Below, piece after piece: positions 1 to 14,300 of a stretch of 64,000 nt of DNA. Positions within the stretch are counted from its first letter, which is position 1. Each line of letters starts with the position of its first letter. Below the pieces are notes generated by a model. It had not been told where the DNA came from. It searched no databases and saw nothing but the letters and a program-made list of their open reading frames with translations. The position numbers and the translations under genes are program-made. This DNA comes from Balanoglossus misakiensis (lineage: Eukaryota; Hemichordata): positions 5,332,001-5,396,000 of the forward strand of contig CM082596.2 of NCBI GenBank assembly GCA_040954595.2, read 5' to 3'.

Positions 1-285
1 CTGAATCTACGTTTCCTTCTTCCATCATTCTGTCGAAATAAACGAAACAGCAACATTACACTACAGTTGTGGTATAGCTCGATACTTCAGCTCGATACTT
101 CAAGGATATAATCTGGGGGCTGCAAACACAGGTTACAACATAGACTCCATGAGTTTTTCATATGCGAAAGTGACTTCATGTGAAAGCCACTGAAGATAAT
201 CAGCTTGTGCGAACACAATGACATCTTTCATGGCACTGGCCAAAAACATACATGACATGCTTTTGTATTGATTCAATCAATTTAC
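1..285 (-). other. ORP intron at the window edge
   Basis: The donor of the last visible ORP exon (AC at 284-285 on the plus strand) opens an intron that runs off the left edge. I see no coding sequence, RNA gene or repeat in these bases. Confidence 0.6.
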
Positions 286-2343
286 CTCTGGTCCGTCCTA
301 AACCGGGAATCGGTTGGCGGCAACAGGTGCTTTGTCGTGCTGTCAATTTCGTTCAACTCTGTCGCAAACCTGGTGAAACCATAGTAGAGATCAAAGTCTT
401 CTGGCATAGCACCTGCAAATCAAGGAGACAGAAATCAAGTTATTGATCCATACAGATGGTTGAAAGCATTTAGGTTGGATTTAATACTTGAGATGCCTGG
501 TATATCACGAATTGCTGGAGTCCAACAGTGCATTGGGTGAAATATGATGGACCTAGACTGCGTGCTTGTACATCTATGTGTGCATCCATCCACCATCAAG
601 AAGTATAGTGATATCACTTATATTCGACACACTGATCAAAAGTGATGCAAGTGTCAATGCCACAAGTCAAGGATGCAACGATGTGGAATTCAACATTCTT
701 CATGATCATCATTGTCAAGACAAACATGTTTTGATGACAGATCTTGATTAACTCATACAAATGTAAGAATGCAGACCACCACTTCATATTTTTTTTCGTG
801 AACCCACCTGGTCTCCATATACACTTGGCCGAGCCCGACACTCCACAATAAAGACCTTCAGTCCACTTGCCGAACAGATGGTGCACAACCTTGCCGCTGT
901 CCGTAATACTGCCGTAGACTTCGTAACGCTTACTGCTGAAATAACTGGCCTGAAATTAACCACAAGCAGTGAACTTCAGCCTCTGTACATCAAAAGGGTG
1001 ACATACATTCTCAATCTCCACTCAAGGTCAACAGCATTGTACTTCAAAACACTGAACAAAAAAATATGTTTCATTAAGTTACAAAAGTTACAGGTGCTAT
1101 CCTTTCAAACTATGGCTACAAGTGTCTTACCTTAGCAAAGGTTAATTTACAACAGATGGCGCCATTCTTGATAATCATTTCCCCATACTGATCCACCCAG
1201 CGTTGACCACTCAATATGTTATGTACACATGTGCTGACTTTGTTCCATCTATAGTGATCACCATATCTGGAATGCAATTAAAGATGAATGTAAGATTAAA
1301 ATCACATTGTGAACATTCCACGGGATACTAGTGGAAAACAAGGAAGTACTAGGTGTCAGCTTTAAAAGTTCCAGTACTTGCATACAGAATACTGAGACTC
1401 AGAATATGATAACACTTACTTTGGTATTGTCAGATTGACAACACCCACTGGCTGAAATTCCATCGACTTGCCCCAGAACTTGGTTTTGATTCGTACATCC
1501 TGCCACAGGCAATAGTTTTCACTTTCGCAATGACAGGCTGATATGGGTGGGTGATGGGAAACCTGTTCAGCGACAAATTTGAATCCTTTGTCGTCCCTGA
1601 CTGCTTCGTACGTCTCCCCTAGCAACGGATTGAATGGTTTCTGCCCGGCACGGAATTGCGAGGCGGAGTACCCAGACACGGCGAAGGTGGCCACCAGAAC
1701 CATTCGATCGTACGGGTTGTCAGACAGACATGCCTTGTCGATTAAATCACTGTACTCCATCTCCTCACATAAACGCTGAAAAAAAAAATATTCGACAGTG
1801 TTTTCAAAATTACACACAGAAAAAAATCATCCTGTTTAATAATAGTGGGAATTAAGTTTCCTTATTCAAGATGCCATTGAAGTTCTGTCCATCATTTTTA
1901 TTGTGATAGTGTATTAGTTTGGGGAATTTCAGGGACCTATATACACTTTGTGTTCATGAGGTGCATTCTGCCTGTAACCCTTTCACCCCTGTTTCCTTCT
2001 ATAGAGGTCCAACTTTACTGCAGAGAACAGTGGATTTGGACCAAACCATGGTGGTGAAATGGTTAATAGTAAATATGAGCAGAGAGACAGGTTAGCCAGG
2101 GTGATTAACATGATGGCTACACAGTTAAATGATATCTGATCCGACGTGACAATGGGAGATTCACCTGGAGCATGCTGAGCGGTTCATTCAATGTGACCGG
2201 CATGGACACCTTGGATAAATCTTTGCCGATATTCTTCTTCAACAAATTCCACAGACTGAAATCCCCCGTGTCCGGTTTGGGAACCGGGAGTTTGCTCCGT
2301 CTCCCAGTCTGGGAATAGCTAGGCCGTGTCTCATTCTCCACAA
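286..2343 (-). CDS. ORP exons encoding the sterol/lipid-binding (ORD) domain
   Basis: Five exons: 2165-2343, 1420-1775, 1131-1266, 808-949 and 286-412. The first ends with the lid and start of the fold ([20 protein letters not shown], then LNEPLSMLQ). The 356-nt exon holds [11 protein letters not shown], the [17 protein letters not shown] segment and the diagnostic [16 protein letters not shown], whose two His contact the phosphoinositide headgroup in characterised ORPs. Next come [20 protein letters not shown], then [19 protein letters not shown], then the [12 protein letters not shown] helix. Junction phases are consistent through all five. The last exon ends two nucleotides into an Arg codon, so at least one more exon lies beyond position 1. 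Confidence 0.93.
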
Positions 2344-5300
2344 CTGAAAGTTTATCAAACACAAATTTGTCAGTCTTTTTTTTCTCTTGTATTCAATATC
2401 GTTTGCTATCCATCGTCAAGACTGGTGCTTTCATAAGTAACTTACTATTAGTACATGAAAGACAAAGAGTGATAGCTGAGATCCAGTGTTATCATTAGTA
2501 TGTTAGGGATTACAACTGAAGTTAGTAACACTGAAATCCATTCTAAAATACACATAGTGTACAGTATACAAGCATTGTGCCATCAAAGGTATGCAGAATG
2601 AACCAAAGTATCCTTCTTTGCAATGACTCAATTGGAGTGAAAATTCTGTCAAAATTCACACAAATCCCACAAAGAGCATACACATGTTTCATATCACTTT
2701 TTATAGCTTACCACTGCTTGGACACTGGGACTGGATGTCCAGGGTTTCTTCTGAGTTGTCGTCTTCATCACTGAGCATGCTCGAGTCCAGTTCGTCTTCA
2801 TCGGAAGGCTGCGTGGAATACAAGCAAAACACACTACATTTACTGTCAATGTCTCGTAAATGAAATCGGGGGGAACCTTAGCCTGCTCAATAGCTGTGGT
2901 TATAGTTACATGATCAGGTGTGTACACGATGTTAAGTGGGCCAAAACATGGACTTATCTGCATTGTAGTGTTCAGTTTTCTGAATGCCTGTTCAAATATA
3001 GATCTTTATTATGTTTTTAAGATTTGAGACAGAGACACTCACTTCAGTGGATGAGCTGGATGCCAGGTACTCCTGTGCGTCAAAGAACTCCCCAACATCA
3101 GATACTGACATGGTTCTTTCGTGAGTTGTATCTCGTATCAACATAGGACTTGAAACTTTAACATCAGTCGGCTATGAATAAAACAAGAATAAAGTTTAAT
3201 ACATACTGTGTTGGATATTCATGTTACGAATAAAAAAGGGCACACTTTATATTCAAGAGAAAAGTCATACTGCTGCATAACATTAAAAGGGGGAATAATA
3301 AAAGTGTCAGGGTTTGTTTGAGGTCATCTGTGTACGTAACTGTCTGCTAGTCTATTGCTCTATCTGCCTACCTGTCTCTGTCCTATTGTACACTCTCATC
3401 ATGTGTCCACCTCGGTCAAGATACATGTAAGATCTATTCAACCTTTACCATGCTGACATTTGATATATCTTGTACAATGTGTCTCACAATATCTCAAGGG
3501 CTTATCCCTTCATATGTTTGCCGTTTTCAGTGCAGTGGGTGTTGTGAGAATCATGACTGTGAGTTGAGTGAGTTGGTGAAATCACGACTGTTTACCTCGT
3601 CTAGATTTGCAACAGGTAGCATTGGTGTAGTGGAGAGGTCAGATTCTAGGAATACCCTCTGAAGCCTTCCTCGGAGATCAGTGTTTTGTGCGTATGCCTG
3701 CATCAAAGCAAATGACTGAGCATGAGTCATCTGGTCTATAGGAAAGTTTTTTCATTTACTTGGATTTTCATCACAAATATCAGAATTGCAACTATCAGTG
3801 GTCCTGTTTTAAGTCTAGTGCTTGTGAGTAATGTCGATGTATAAACAGATTTGTGCTAGTAATGGGATTTGTGTGTTTGAAATCAGCAATTTACTGCTAG
3901 ATAGTTTTCAAACAATACTTGTGATCTTTGAATATAGCAAGACAGTGCCCATGATGATAACATGTGGCCCTGCATGTAAACTTCAATGCTGAAAAGCACC
4001 CCTGAATTCTTACCTGTTTAAGCTGACTTTGAAGTAAATGTATTTGCTTGTTTGCTGGTAGGAACTCCTGTTCCAAAGCCTGCTGCATCTTTTCTCGTTC
4101 CGACGTCATCGTGTGCAGCAAGCCGCGCATGTTTTTATGCACTGGGGACGGAAAGAAGATGTGAATGTGTTGAGCAAAATGTGGAGGTAACACAACCCAG
4201 GTACATAAAACATTCGTCAGACGTGACAGGCAGCTGACATATGACGTTCAACGATAACAAGCAGTGTCGATCAAACTCTAACCAGGTCTAAATCATATTG
4301 ATGTATGTCAATCACAGCGTTCAGTTTAGACACGTACCTTCATTTGCAGTGGTTATAAATTCCTCCCGGACTTTGTTCTCGTGTTCTTTCTGCTTGGCAG
4401 CGTTGCGGAAGAGTCGGTGGTTGGATCCCTCGTTCTTCTCCAGATCATCTATGTTGATATCCGGCAGATTCGGATTGGAAGCACTCAGTCGCATACTCTG
4501 TTCTGATGCTGATAACTGCAAAAAGAGAAATTAGAAACATTTATTTGACAATCTAATCTGAGTAGAACGATCCAGTTTCCTGCATTGTCATAAATTCTCC
4601 AGGGATATTTTGTAAGCATCTTTTCAACACTCTAATGGTACTGATGAAGGTACAATGTTTTGGAACACAAAATCACACGAAGTTGCTCAACAGAATTTGA
4701 TGACTTGTCACAGTTTTTTCAGTCATTTCAATTCCTCAATGATTATGAAATTAGTTGATTCATTTTCAAACAACTCAATGTACATGTATGTGTGCATATC
4801 TTTGTTTTAGTAATGAGTACAATGGTATGATGTTAGTTAATATGCAATTGATCCTGAGAAATTCCATCCTAAACTTCTTCCTGCCAATGCTATGTTCTTA
4901 TTTTTCAGTGAATGACTGACTCTAATTCCTGGCTCACATTATACCATACATTTTCATTTTGACACCGACCAAAGCCAGACCGCACACTGACACACAAATT
5001 AATTTGATAATGGGAAAGAAATGTTCTTTCTCCTGGGAATGACTGGCCATGCTAACAGACTGTTTCTGGTTTGCGATAAAAAAAAAAAAATCTCACTAGA
5101 TGACTGGTTTGGTTAGACATACACAGTGCTGAGTCATTCACATCTAAGCTTAGAAACAAACGTGCAATGGACGAGATGCAAATATCACAATTTAGTGTAC
5201 AATCATGCCTATACACGTATCACTCTCAACATGTACCTTCTGAAGGGATCTTATCGTGGGGTAATAGAGTTGAAGCTGAACAAGAAGAAAGACATACGGA

Positions 5301-8300
5301 CAAGGAATTAAAAATAACTCCAATTTTCGGCAATCACAATTAATCAGTGAGAATACATGTAATACTATTATCACTTATCTCCTAAGGAATCCCTTGTTAC
5401 ATATTAATGAATATAGATATTAATGATGAGATTTATTATATTTATAGGGATTTTTTATTGTTTTCATAAACTGGGAAGAACACTGCAGTGTCAAAGTAAT
5501 CATTCAAAAGCCTCTAATATGCAAAATATAATTGATTTTGAAAAATCAACCACCGATTAATTATGTTCGGCTAAGCTTGCAACATGAAATGATAGGCAAT
5601 CATTCTATTCATTGGATTTGAATGGAACTGTCATGATCTTTACACATCACATTTTGAGACACACTTTGGCTGTCATCTTTTTATAATCAATATCACCTAA
5701 AATTTTCTATAGTAGAAGAATCATTTCACATCAATCTCATTGTCATAATATTACAATAACTGTCCTTCATTATCATGACTTACAGCTGTACAACGATTTC
5801 TGTAATTGCAAGTGAACTGTGTTTGTCTAGATCAATATTTTTGTCTGTGATTTCATGGAAGAACCATCTTACCCTGTCAGGTGACGGTGGCATTTCAGGA
5901 ATTTTCTTCTTCGCCTTGCCTTTTCCAAATGACAATCGTCGACTTTTCTTCGTAGATGCTGGAATATCGAGCTATGAATAGGAACAGAAATCACTTGACT
6001 CAGCGGGGATTTGTGAAGAATTCTGCCACCCTACTAAATATTACTGCACGCAAATAAATACATCAAGAGCAAATCTTTCCAAACTGTTCAATTCATACAA
6101 CGATAAAATATGCAAATGCATTCAGAACATAATCACTACTGCAAATTTGTCATGCAGATTTCTGAGAAGCTCGGAGACCATTTTCAATTCCACATTTTAA
6201 AATTTAAGATACTTTTCTTATTGTAATCCACAATGCATCATGTCAATGCAGTGTTTCATTTAGTACACCACGGTATGTGGGAACTGCTTCCTCCCCCAAT
6301 TTTCCTGAGGAGGAGGGGGGACTGTTGGGAGACTTGAAATCTAGCCACGACTCTATGCACAAAATGGCTGCAGTTTGCGCAGTGAATCCCACCAACGTCA
6401 ACGATGTACAATGTGACGTTTGCCGGCAGCTCGACATTCATCTGGCCTTACCTCGTCCAAGAGAGGCAGCTGCTGCAGTTCTTGTAGTAAACTCGTCAAA
6501 TGGAACACGCTGCTCTGTAATGCTGTTAACTCTGCAACAGGAAACAAACAGCCGCATGAGTGAATCAAGAACTCAAGCAAGAGACAAGAAACAGCCCACA
6601 CACACACAGCATGAACAGAATAAACACAATGGGTGATCTCTGATAAATCAGTACCAGTATGTGGGCGTGTGATATTTATCCAAGTCATTATGAATATGGA
6701 TGGAATGCAACTAGAAGATGATTATCATGTAATCAAGGCTTATTTCAAATACAGGCTGTGGGGTCATTCCATTTTGATAGTCCAAGCATTACAATCTCCT
6801 GACTGACATAATTGTTGGGGACCAGCCCACTTCATTTTATGCAAGAAAAAAATACTAGTACCGGTATATATACCTTTATTGCACTGGTTTAAATTCGCAG
6901 TATCGCTCAGCCAAGCGGCGACCCTTTCCTGTCCCAGCGAAGTCTGACTCTGCAGCGTGGAACTCCTGGACCTGGAGGGGTCCTGTCGCAGTCCTGCGTG
7001 GATCTGCCGGCGCCTGGCCTCGGCTAGAAGCGGCGAGGAGAAGTAGTCAACGCTTGGCGATGCAATGTTGACCAGATTGGGCATGTCCTTCGAGCCGAAC
7101 TGCAGTTGGTGCTGGCGGTAGAGGCGGTGGCTTCGCAGCTTGGCTATCCACTTATCAAAGGAGTCTTTTGTCTTCGCCTGTAACGACACAAATCAAATTA
7201 AAAGATTCATTTCGCTTTATTTGTAAAATTTCAATTAGTGACATAAATTTCATTCTTAGCTCAGTTCCTGTACTGTACAGTATGGGGGCATATTTGCATA
7301 ACAACAGGTGTAACTTAGACCTATTGAGTTTCTATTGTTGGAGAACAGGGGCCCCTATGTTTCATAAGAGCTGTGGGCAAAACAACTGATTCTTGTAAGT
7401 GTCTACCGGTACTCTTAGGGGGTTACTGTACCTTGAGATGAAATATGGACTCTTCTGTGTCCAGGTCAATTCTTCGACTGTCCGACATTATTGCCAGTAC
7501 TGATAATCCCACATCAACACGACCATGCAATTTCCCCTTTGATATCTGCAATGCATATCAATGAGGAGCAATGAGAAATAGAAGAATTGAGTTTGTATTC
7601 AGTTTAGTTTATGGGGCAGTGATAAAGTAGGAAACAAAAGTGAGGGCGCCACCACTGTTTGAAATGTAAATCCTCGTTGCTCAAAAAAAAAAATAAACAG
7701 ATTCAAAGACTTGCATCACAAAAGCCAATCAAGAAATTTCCATTACCCTATCATCTTAGCTTCTCTGTTATCAACAAATCTTTATCATTAGATCTGATAA
7801 ATGCCAATGTTGCTATTTGTCACTGACAATAATAATATCCTAGCGGAGACAGCTTCTGCTGCTCTGAGATGATGCATTTCCTGACAGAGATCAATGATGC
7901 CATAAAGTGTCTACAGCCATAACAACAACCTTTGTCATTTACACAAGCTCAGAAAAATCTCTCATGCTTTTGTATTTGCCAAACTTATCGGGGGCCATTT
8001 CACTACTTTAAAGTAAAATGCACCATGAAGAATATTTTTTCATGAAGGAGATTCTTTTAAACCTGCCAATTCTTTGCTATTTAAATTATTCTTGATGACA
8101 AAACTTTAATAATGACTGATACACAGCAATGCCCACTAGTTAAGGGAGTATAACAAGGTAGTAAAATTGACATACAATGAAGTAATATTATCAAAATGTA
8201 AATAGCACCAAAGTTTCAAAATTTAGCTAAATACTTACATCTGAAGGCGTCTTGGCATACCTGAGTTCACCTTTATCAAGTATGAAATATCTCTGAAAAT

Positions 8301-11300
8301 TGAAAAAAAAAAAATCATCAGTCTGGAACAGCGCCCCCGTGTGGTGAAATTATACAATTCTATCACCTTCTGAACTGACCATCTTTGGATAAATATAGTA
8401 TATAGTTGCCAAATGTCTGAGACAAGCATCAATTATGGTTCATGGCACTTGGTTAAAGCGATCGCTTTAGAAATTAGTTATATGTGGAGCACACTGCAGG
8501 CATCGCAAGGCAATTTTTTTATTTAAACAACCAATAAAATCTCATCAGGCCCTTGTTTGCCTACATCCAGCTGTCTCTGACTGCTGGATATTTTCTTCAT
8601 CTTTGAAGATGATTAAGATTCATACAGAATCAATGAAATGACCTTCGGAAATCTTCGACAGGAAATAAAGTATCCCAGTCAGTACGCACTTCAGAGCTCT
8701 TGTTGCAAGCGGGCCCTGAAAGCAGCCCTTTCAAGCAGCAAAATTACATTGTAAGTACTGCCACTTGAATGGTAGCTACAGATCGCATACACAATATCAG
8801 ATTATTGAAGCAGCATATAAGCCTGTTATATCTACACCGATGGAGCTTTGCTGATATTTCAAATGTGGTGACCTTCACTGACAGAAAAGTGGGAGTCAGT
8901 AAACACTTGAGAAATTGTTAACTACTGTCTAATTGTCTTCGATTGTTTGTGTGTCTGTCTGTGTGTGTGTGTATCATGTATGTACATGTATATCTGTCAG
9001 TCTGTCTGTCTTTGATTGTGTGTAGGTGTGCCTGTATTTGATTGTGTTTATCTGTGTGTCTGTCTGTGTGTCTGTCTGTAGGTGTGCCTGTATTTGATTG
9101 TGTTTATCTGTGTGTCTGTCTGTGTGTCTGTCTGTCTGTCTGCGTGTGTGCATGTTTGTCTGTATCTGTCTACCTGATTGTCTCACATTGAGATATTCCC
9201 CTGCAATACACCCACCTTGTGCCAACCTTTCATCGGCCATTTTCTCTTCTTCATCAGGAACCCATCATATTTTCCCGGCTCCTTCTCATACTTTTGTCCC
9301 TCTTTAAGTCCTTCCACAATCTCCCAGTTACTCCGATCCAGAGCGGCTGATGGGGGCTGTGAGCCCGACTGGTTTTCAGTCTCCACCAGATTGGTCGGCG
9401 ATTTCGACGAGTTGCTGGAAATTTCATTTCTGTTGACAGCTTCACTGTCCTCACAAAAACTCTGAAAACAAAAAACAGATACAGAATAATGAGAAAGGGC
9501 AATCTTTGTTGCTTTTATATTTTTATATCGCTCAGGACTCCAATAGAAATCGGCCTGAATGCAAGTGACAGACATGCAGATTACTGACTTTTTAAAACCT
9601 TCCATCCTTCTTGATGTTCTAATACGTTTTTGGATAGTTAATTTTAAAGTAAAACCCTTGGTTTCCTACAATTCTCAAGAGAAACATTGACTTCTCAATT
9701 GGCTGCCCACACATCATATTTCACTTGACAACTCTGTCATTTCTTCGCAGTGCATGTACGTCATCAAATTTTCTGAATCATTTCATGGTGCGGCATATTT
9801 CAGGAGTCAATTCAGAAATCCTGCATTTCGGTTCAGTATTCATCTTAATCACGTCGGCTCTACACGTATTCAACTCTTGCTATTCCTCTTTCATCAGAGT
9901 CGTGTTCAACAGCAAAGACGGGACACACGCACTCTGAGTCAGCCCCAGTTTTGTTGTAAAGGAGGCTTAAACATGGCATGCGCATGAATTCTGAAAGGCG
10001 TCGTTTCAATTTCCATGACAAATTGAACTGTACGTGTTACGTATGAATGTGGTTTCTGCACTGTGACAGGTTACAATCACAAATAAAGATTACTTCATCT
10101 ACTATCCTGACATAGTTCGTGACACTCTACATGCTGCATCTGTCACTTCACGTCAAACACGTTTAAAAAAAGCCTTGCGTGTACACTCAAGGAATGCAAC
10201 ACCTAATTTGCGTCAAATTGAAATGCGAGTAGACTCTCCTGTCGATAACCAATGACGGAAATGTACATTATGTAGCTGACAAAAGGTGTAAGGAAAGCGC
10301 TTTTTCTTCCTTTCCTGTTCTGTTACTTGTACAACTCTGGTGACAGCAACAAAGGGGCGCTACAATGTCATTTTGTCGCAGTGTCTATCATTTACGCAAA
10401 GCATACAAACATGTAGTTTCTCTTGCTGTACACTCTGGTTCTGCTCTAGGCTAACAGCGAAATTAAGCCATATGAAGTCACTACAAAATAACTCTGTAGT
10501 ATAAATTAATTATTTTCTGAGTAAAGATAAAACATGTCTACCAGTATCTCGCTAATAATACAAGATGAAACACGTTTTCCTTATGGTGATGAGTCTAACA
10601 CCTAGATATATTTGGAGATAACATCATATTAGAGTAATTGCACTAACGGTACACTGATTTAAAAGACACATGCACTTTGGAGTTTTAGACTCATGATATC
10701 TCACCTCTCTTATTTTTAACGCACTTCAGACTTTACAGACACAGACTAGCTGAAGATGAGATATTGGATAAGATTTGGATACCTGTATAACCATTTTGCA
10801 AATGGCAAGGTAGTATCTGTTTTTACTTTGCAAGTAATATCTATGTCAGACATCCCCAGCTAAGAAGAGCAAGGTAGTCCTTCATTTCATACTTCATTTC
10901 CCTGCCGTTAATTTCATACAGTATATTGATATTGCACCCACACTGATGTTCAGGCTCTGAATTGGATGATATGCCAATAAGCGTTTTTTTTCTAAGGATT
11001 CTGTATTACAGATGTGAGTCCTATCCAACAGCCTGTTTGACATTCAAACCACGTCACCACTCAGAATTCCAATCACACACAAGATTCCTTTCGCTCCCCG
11101 AGCACAATGCCTCTGACCTACTTTCCAGGACAGCTCGCCTTTCCCTCTCATGAACTGCAGACATTCGTTTTTGCTCCAATCTCTGGTCTATTTCAGTTTT
11201 ATGAACCAGACTCCTGGGGGAAACACTTTGCAAAGTAACCGATAAGCATTTCACTTACATTTGCAGATAAAAAAACTACAGTGTCCAAAATGCACTTTAA

Positions 11301-14300
11301 GATTTGCCTTTGTGCAGAAGCTTCACAACTGAATGCTTCAACAAAGTATTTTCAAGACTATATATTACTTTTATTTGACTTGATCCTTAGATACTAGTAT
11401 TCAGTTTTTGTGTCAGTTTCAAGAAATATTATTCATTCAAATTTATCTATTCCTATGAGATTACATTGAAAATTGCTAGATCACACAGTTCAAAATATTT
11501 GTAATTATTTCTCCCAAATAATTGCAAAAACAATCTGACATATTTCATAGCAAAATAAGAAATTATAGCAGCTTGATGTTGAGTGCATGGCCTGCCACTT
11601 TCAATTATTTTTAGCATTGATCCGCTGCATTGTAAAACTGTCATGCATGAGGAATTCTCTCTGCCATAATGAGGCATTTGTTGGATCGATTGATGAGAAT
11701 GACTGTTCAGGTTCCCTGCGCATTAGTGTTATTTACATCAACGAAATTAACTGAGACCTGACATTGGGCTAATGGTTCCTCCTTGGGAATATTATACCGG
11801 TACACTCGATCATACCTGATTCTGGGCTGACATAAATTTTGAGTTTTCTGACCTCTGACCACAGTTCAAAATAGCACAGAGTTGAATAAACACCAAGCAG
11901 ATTTAAAGGTATCCATCTCAATCCCTAGTTGAGACATTAGTGGATTAAGTGAATTGCTTGTTCACTGTCATCTTGTAAAAAAAGGTTACCTGTTTTAGGT
12001 CAACTCTGCGTCTGATTTTGATCAGATTAGAGCTGTCACTGCTACTGGTTATTCCAATGAAATGGACATATGTTATAGTGTTAAAAGGGCCATTGAAATG
12101 GACTTACGTTTATGTTATTGTGTTTAGTTTGGCAAATATGACAACAGCTTAGCAGCCATAGGAAACCTGAGAATATGAGAGCTCAACGTAAGAAGCCATG
12201 ATGACAATTGCCTGGCAGCATAATATAAACATGACAGATGCTGGCCGACAGATCAATTTGTAATTGATGTCTTCCGCAGAAGCCTCCTTTGTTTGAACCT
12301 CTCTGGCTGCTCATATCCGTGCCAGCAGTGTCCTGTTACAATTATAATTGAAAACAAGTTCAAAGTCCTTTTAGATTCATCAATAATGATAATTACAATT
12401 AGTTGAAAATTAATAAGATGTTGCTGATTGGGTGTCTCAGTGTAAATATTATAAAACTCTTATGTATGTAGCTGCTATTTATATTGATGTTAAAACTGCA
12501 AAAACAGGGAAATGTTGACTCTTCTCAATAATTATAGCTCAGCAGCCATTTTGTTCATAACAAATATACATGTATATAATCCATCGTCTACATAACAGGA
12601 TTTTGTATAAATAACTGTAATGCTCCATCTAAAAAATACTACATTTTCTATCACAGGTATTGTCTGGCATTTACTGTGAGCGAAATACAGCATTGTATTC
12701 GGGAGGCCTACAAGCTGACAATGGGTAGTTATATTTGTACAGAGGTGTACATGTACCTGGCATTAAAATCAAACAAACAAATCGGCAAGACTATTACATC
12801 ACAGCGTGTGTCCACAGTAAACAATGAGTTCACCTCAACAATCGGAGATGTAGGTAAAATACACGTCTGGATCTTTCTTAAATTGCCTGCGTGTATTTGT
12901 ACAGGCTGAGTCCTTTTCATGCCTTCATTCCATGAGTCAAGCAGTCGAGCATGAGTCAGTATAGTCGTACCGACAGTTTACGGTGCAATGGGGCAACGTC
13001 CAACAACGATTACGATACGCTTTTACGAAGGTTGACGACCATAATCAGAGCTAGACCCCGGACTACGAATTACAGAAAGACACAAAAAGCCACACTGAGA
13101 TCTGACAATACCTTTCGCTGGGGCTGGGGCTTCTCGGCCTCTGCGCTCTGCGGCTCCATGGCTTGCCTCACGCCGAACCTCTTAAACAGACTGAGACACA
13201 GACATTTGAAATCCAACGGCAGAGTGTCATACTGTATGATGGTGCCGGTCGAGGGTCGATCCATGAGTTACCTATTGCCAGTGTAAATTAACCCCGCGCT
13301 TCATTATACAACGGGCTCATTATCTCGATATATATATAACAATGCTATCTTCTCAAGGGGAGCAGCAATCGGCCGTCATCATCAGATTACCATGGCAACG
13401 ATTTATCCAGATCCCAAGCAGGGGTCCCAGCTGCAGCTAACTGTCCAGGTAGTGCAAAGACACTACAGCCACTTCGACCACACGCATGTAAAATCCCTGT
13501 GTAAAATCCAGGCAGCCAGCAGGACGAGTGCATCGGATGATTTTTAACAGATGCATCACGTGACTTAAATTACAAATCAGTGGCCCCAGGGAATTGAATC
13601 ATATTGCAGTCGTGAGCTGCTGAGGTGTGCTCATGTGCTGATTACAGCTGCCTCAGTCTTACGACAAAATATGCAATTACATCCATTGAATATCAATTGA
13701 TGTCATATTCTCGTTACCTATACATTGCCCATTTCTTAATCAATAATTGAAGACATTGAGAGATGTAGGGAGTACTGAAAGATTGAGTGACCACTGCACA
13801 AGTTTAAAAATATGACCTATATTATAATTTAACTAATTCACACTTTATATTTTCATCGGGCAATAGTGAAACTGCATTTGAATGTATATCTGTTGCATAT
13901 GAAAATATCTTGAATACATGTATGCGTGACAGGAACACATGTATCCTAGCAGTGAAGACTGACTTCATCATCACCTCATATCATTATATGACATAAATCC
14001 TGAGGCTATACACAGTGCTGAGAGCTGTCCCTGATTATGCTGATATCCCTTTCCTTGGTTTGACACATTCAGCTTCCTGCAGTAAATTTGTTTTTTATTC
14101 CTACACTTCAGAAGGAAATTTCTCATTATCATTCTAAGCTTGTATCTGTAATTCAGTCTGTCAGTGTTCAGCATGCAATGCACATCTGACGAACAACAGA
14201 CAGAATGTGTTAATTATACAAAAAATGTCAGTACTCCTGGCCTGCGCAGACTGTCTGCATTGTTCTGCATTGCAAGCATTTCCATGTAAAAGCTATCTTC

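Noticed and set aside
8974-9307. Cys/Val-rich and Thr/Asp-rich ORFs
   Set aside because: Translations of the TG/CTGT minisatellite.
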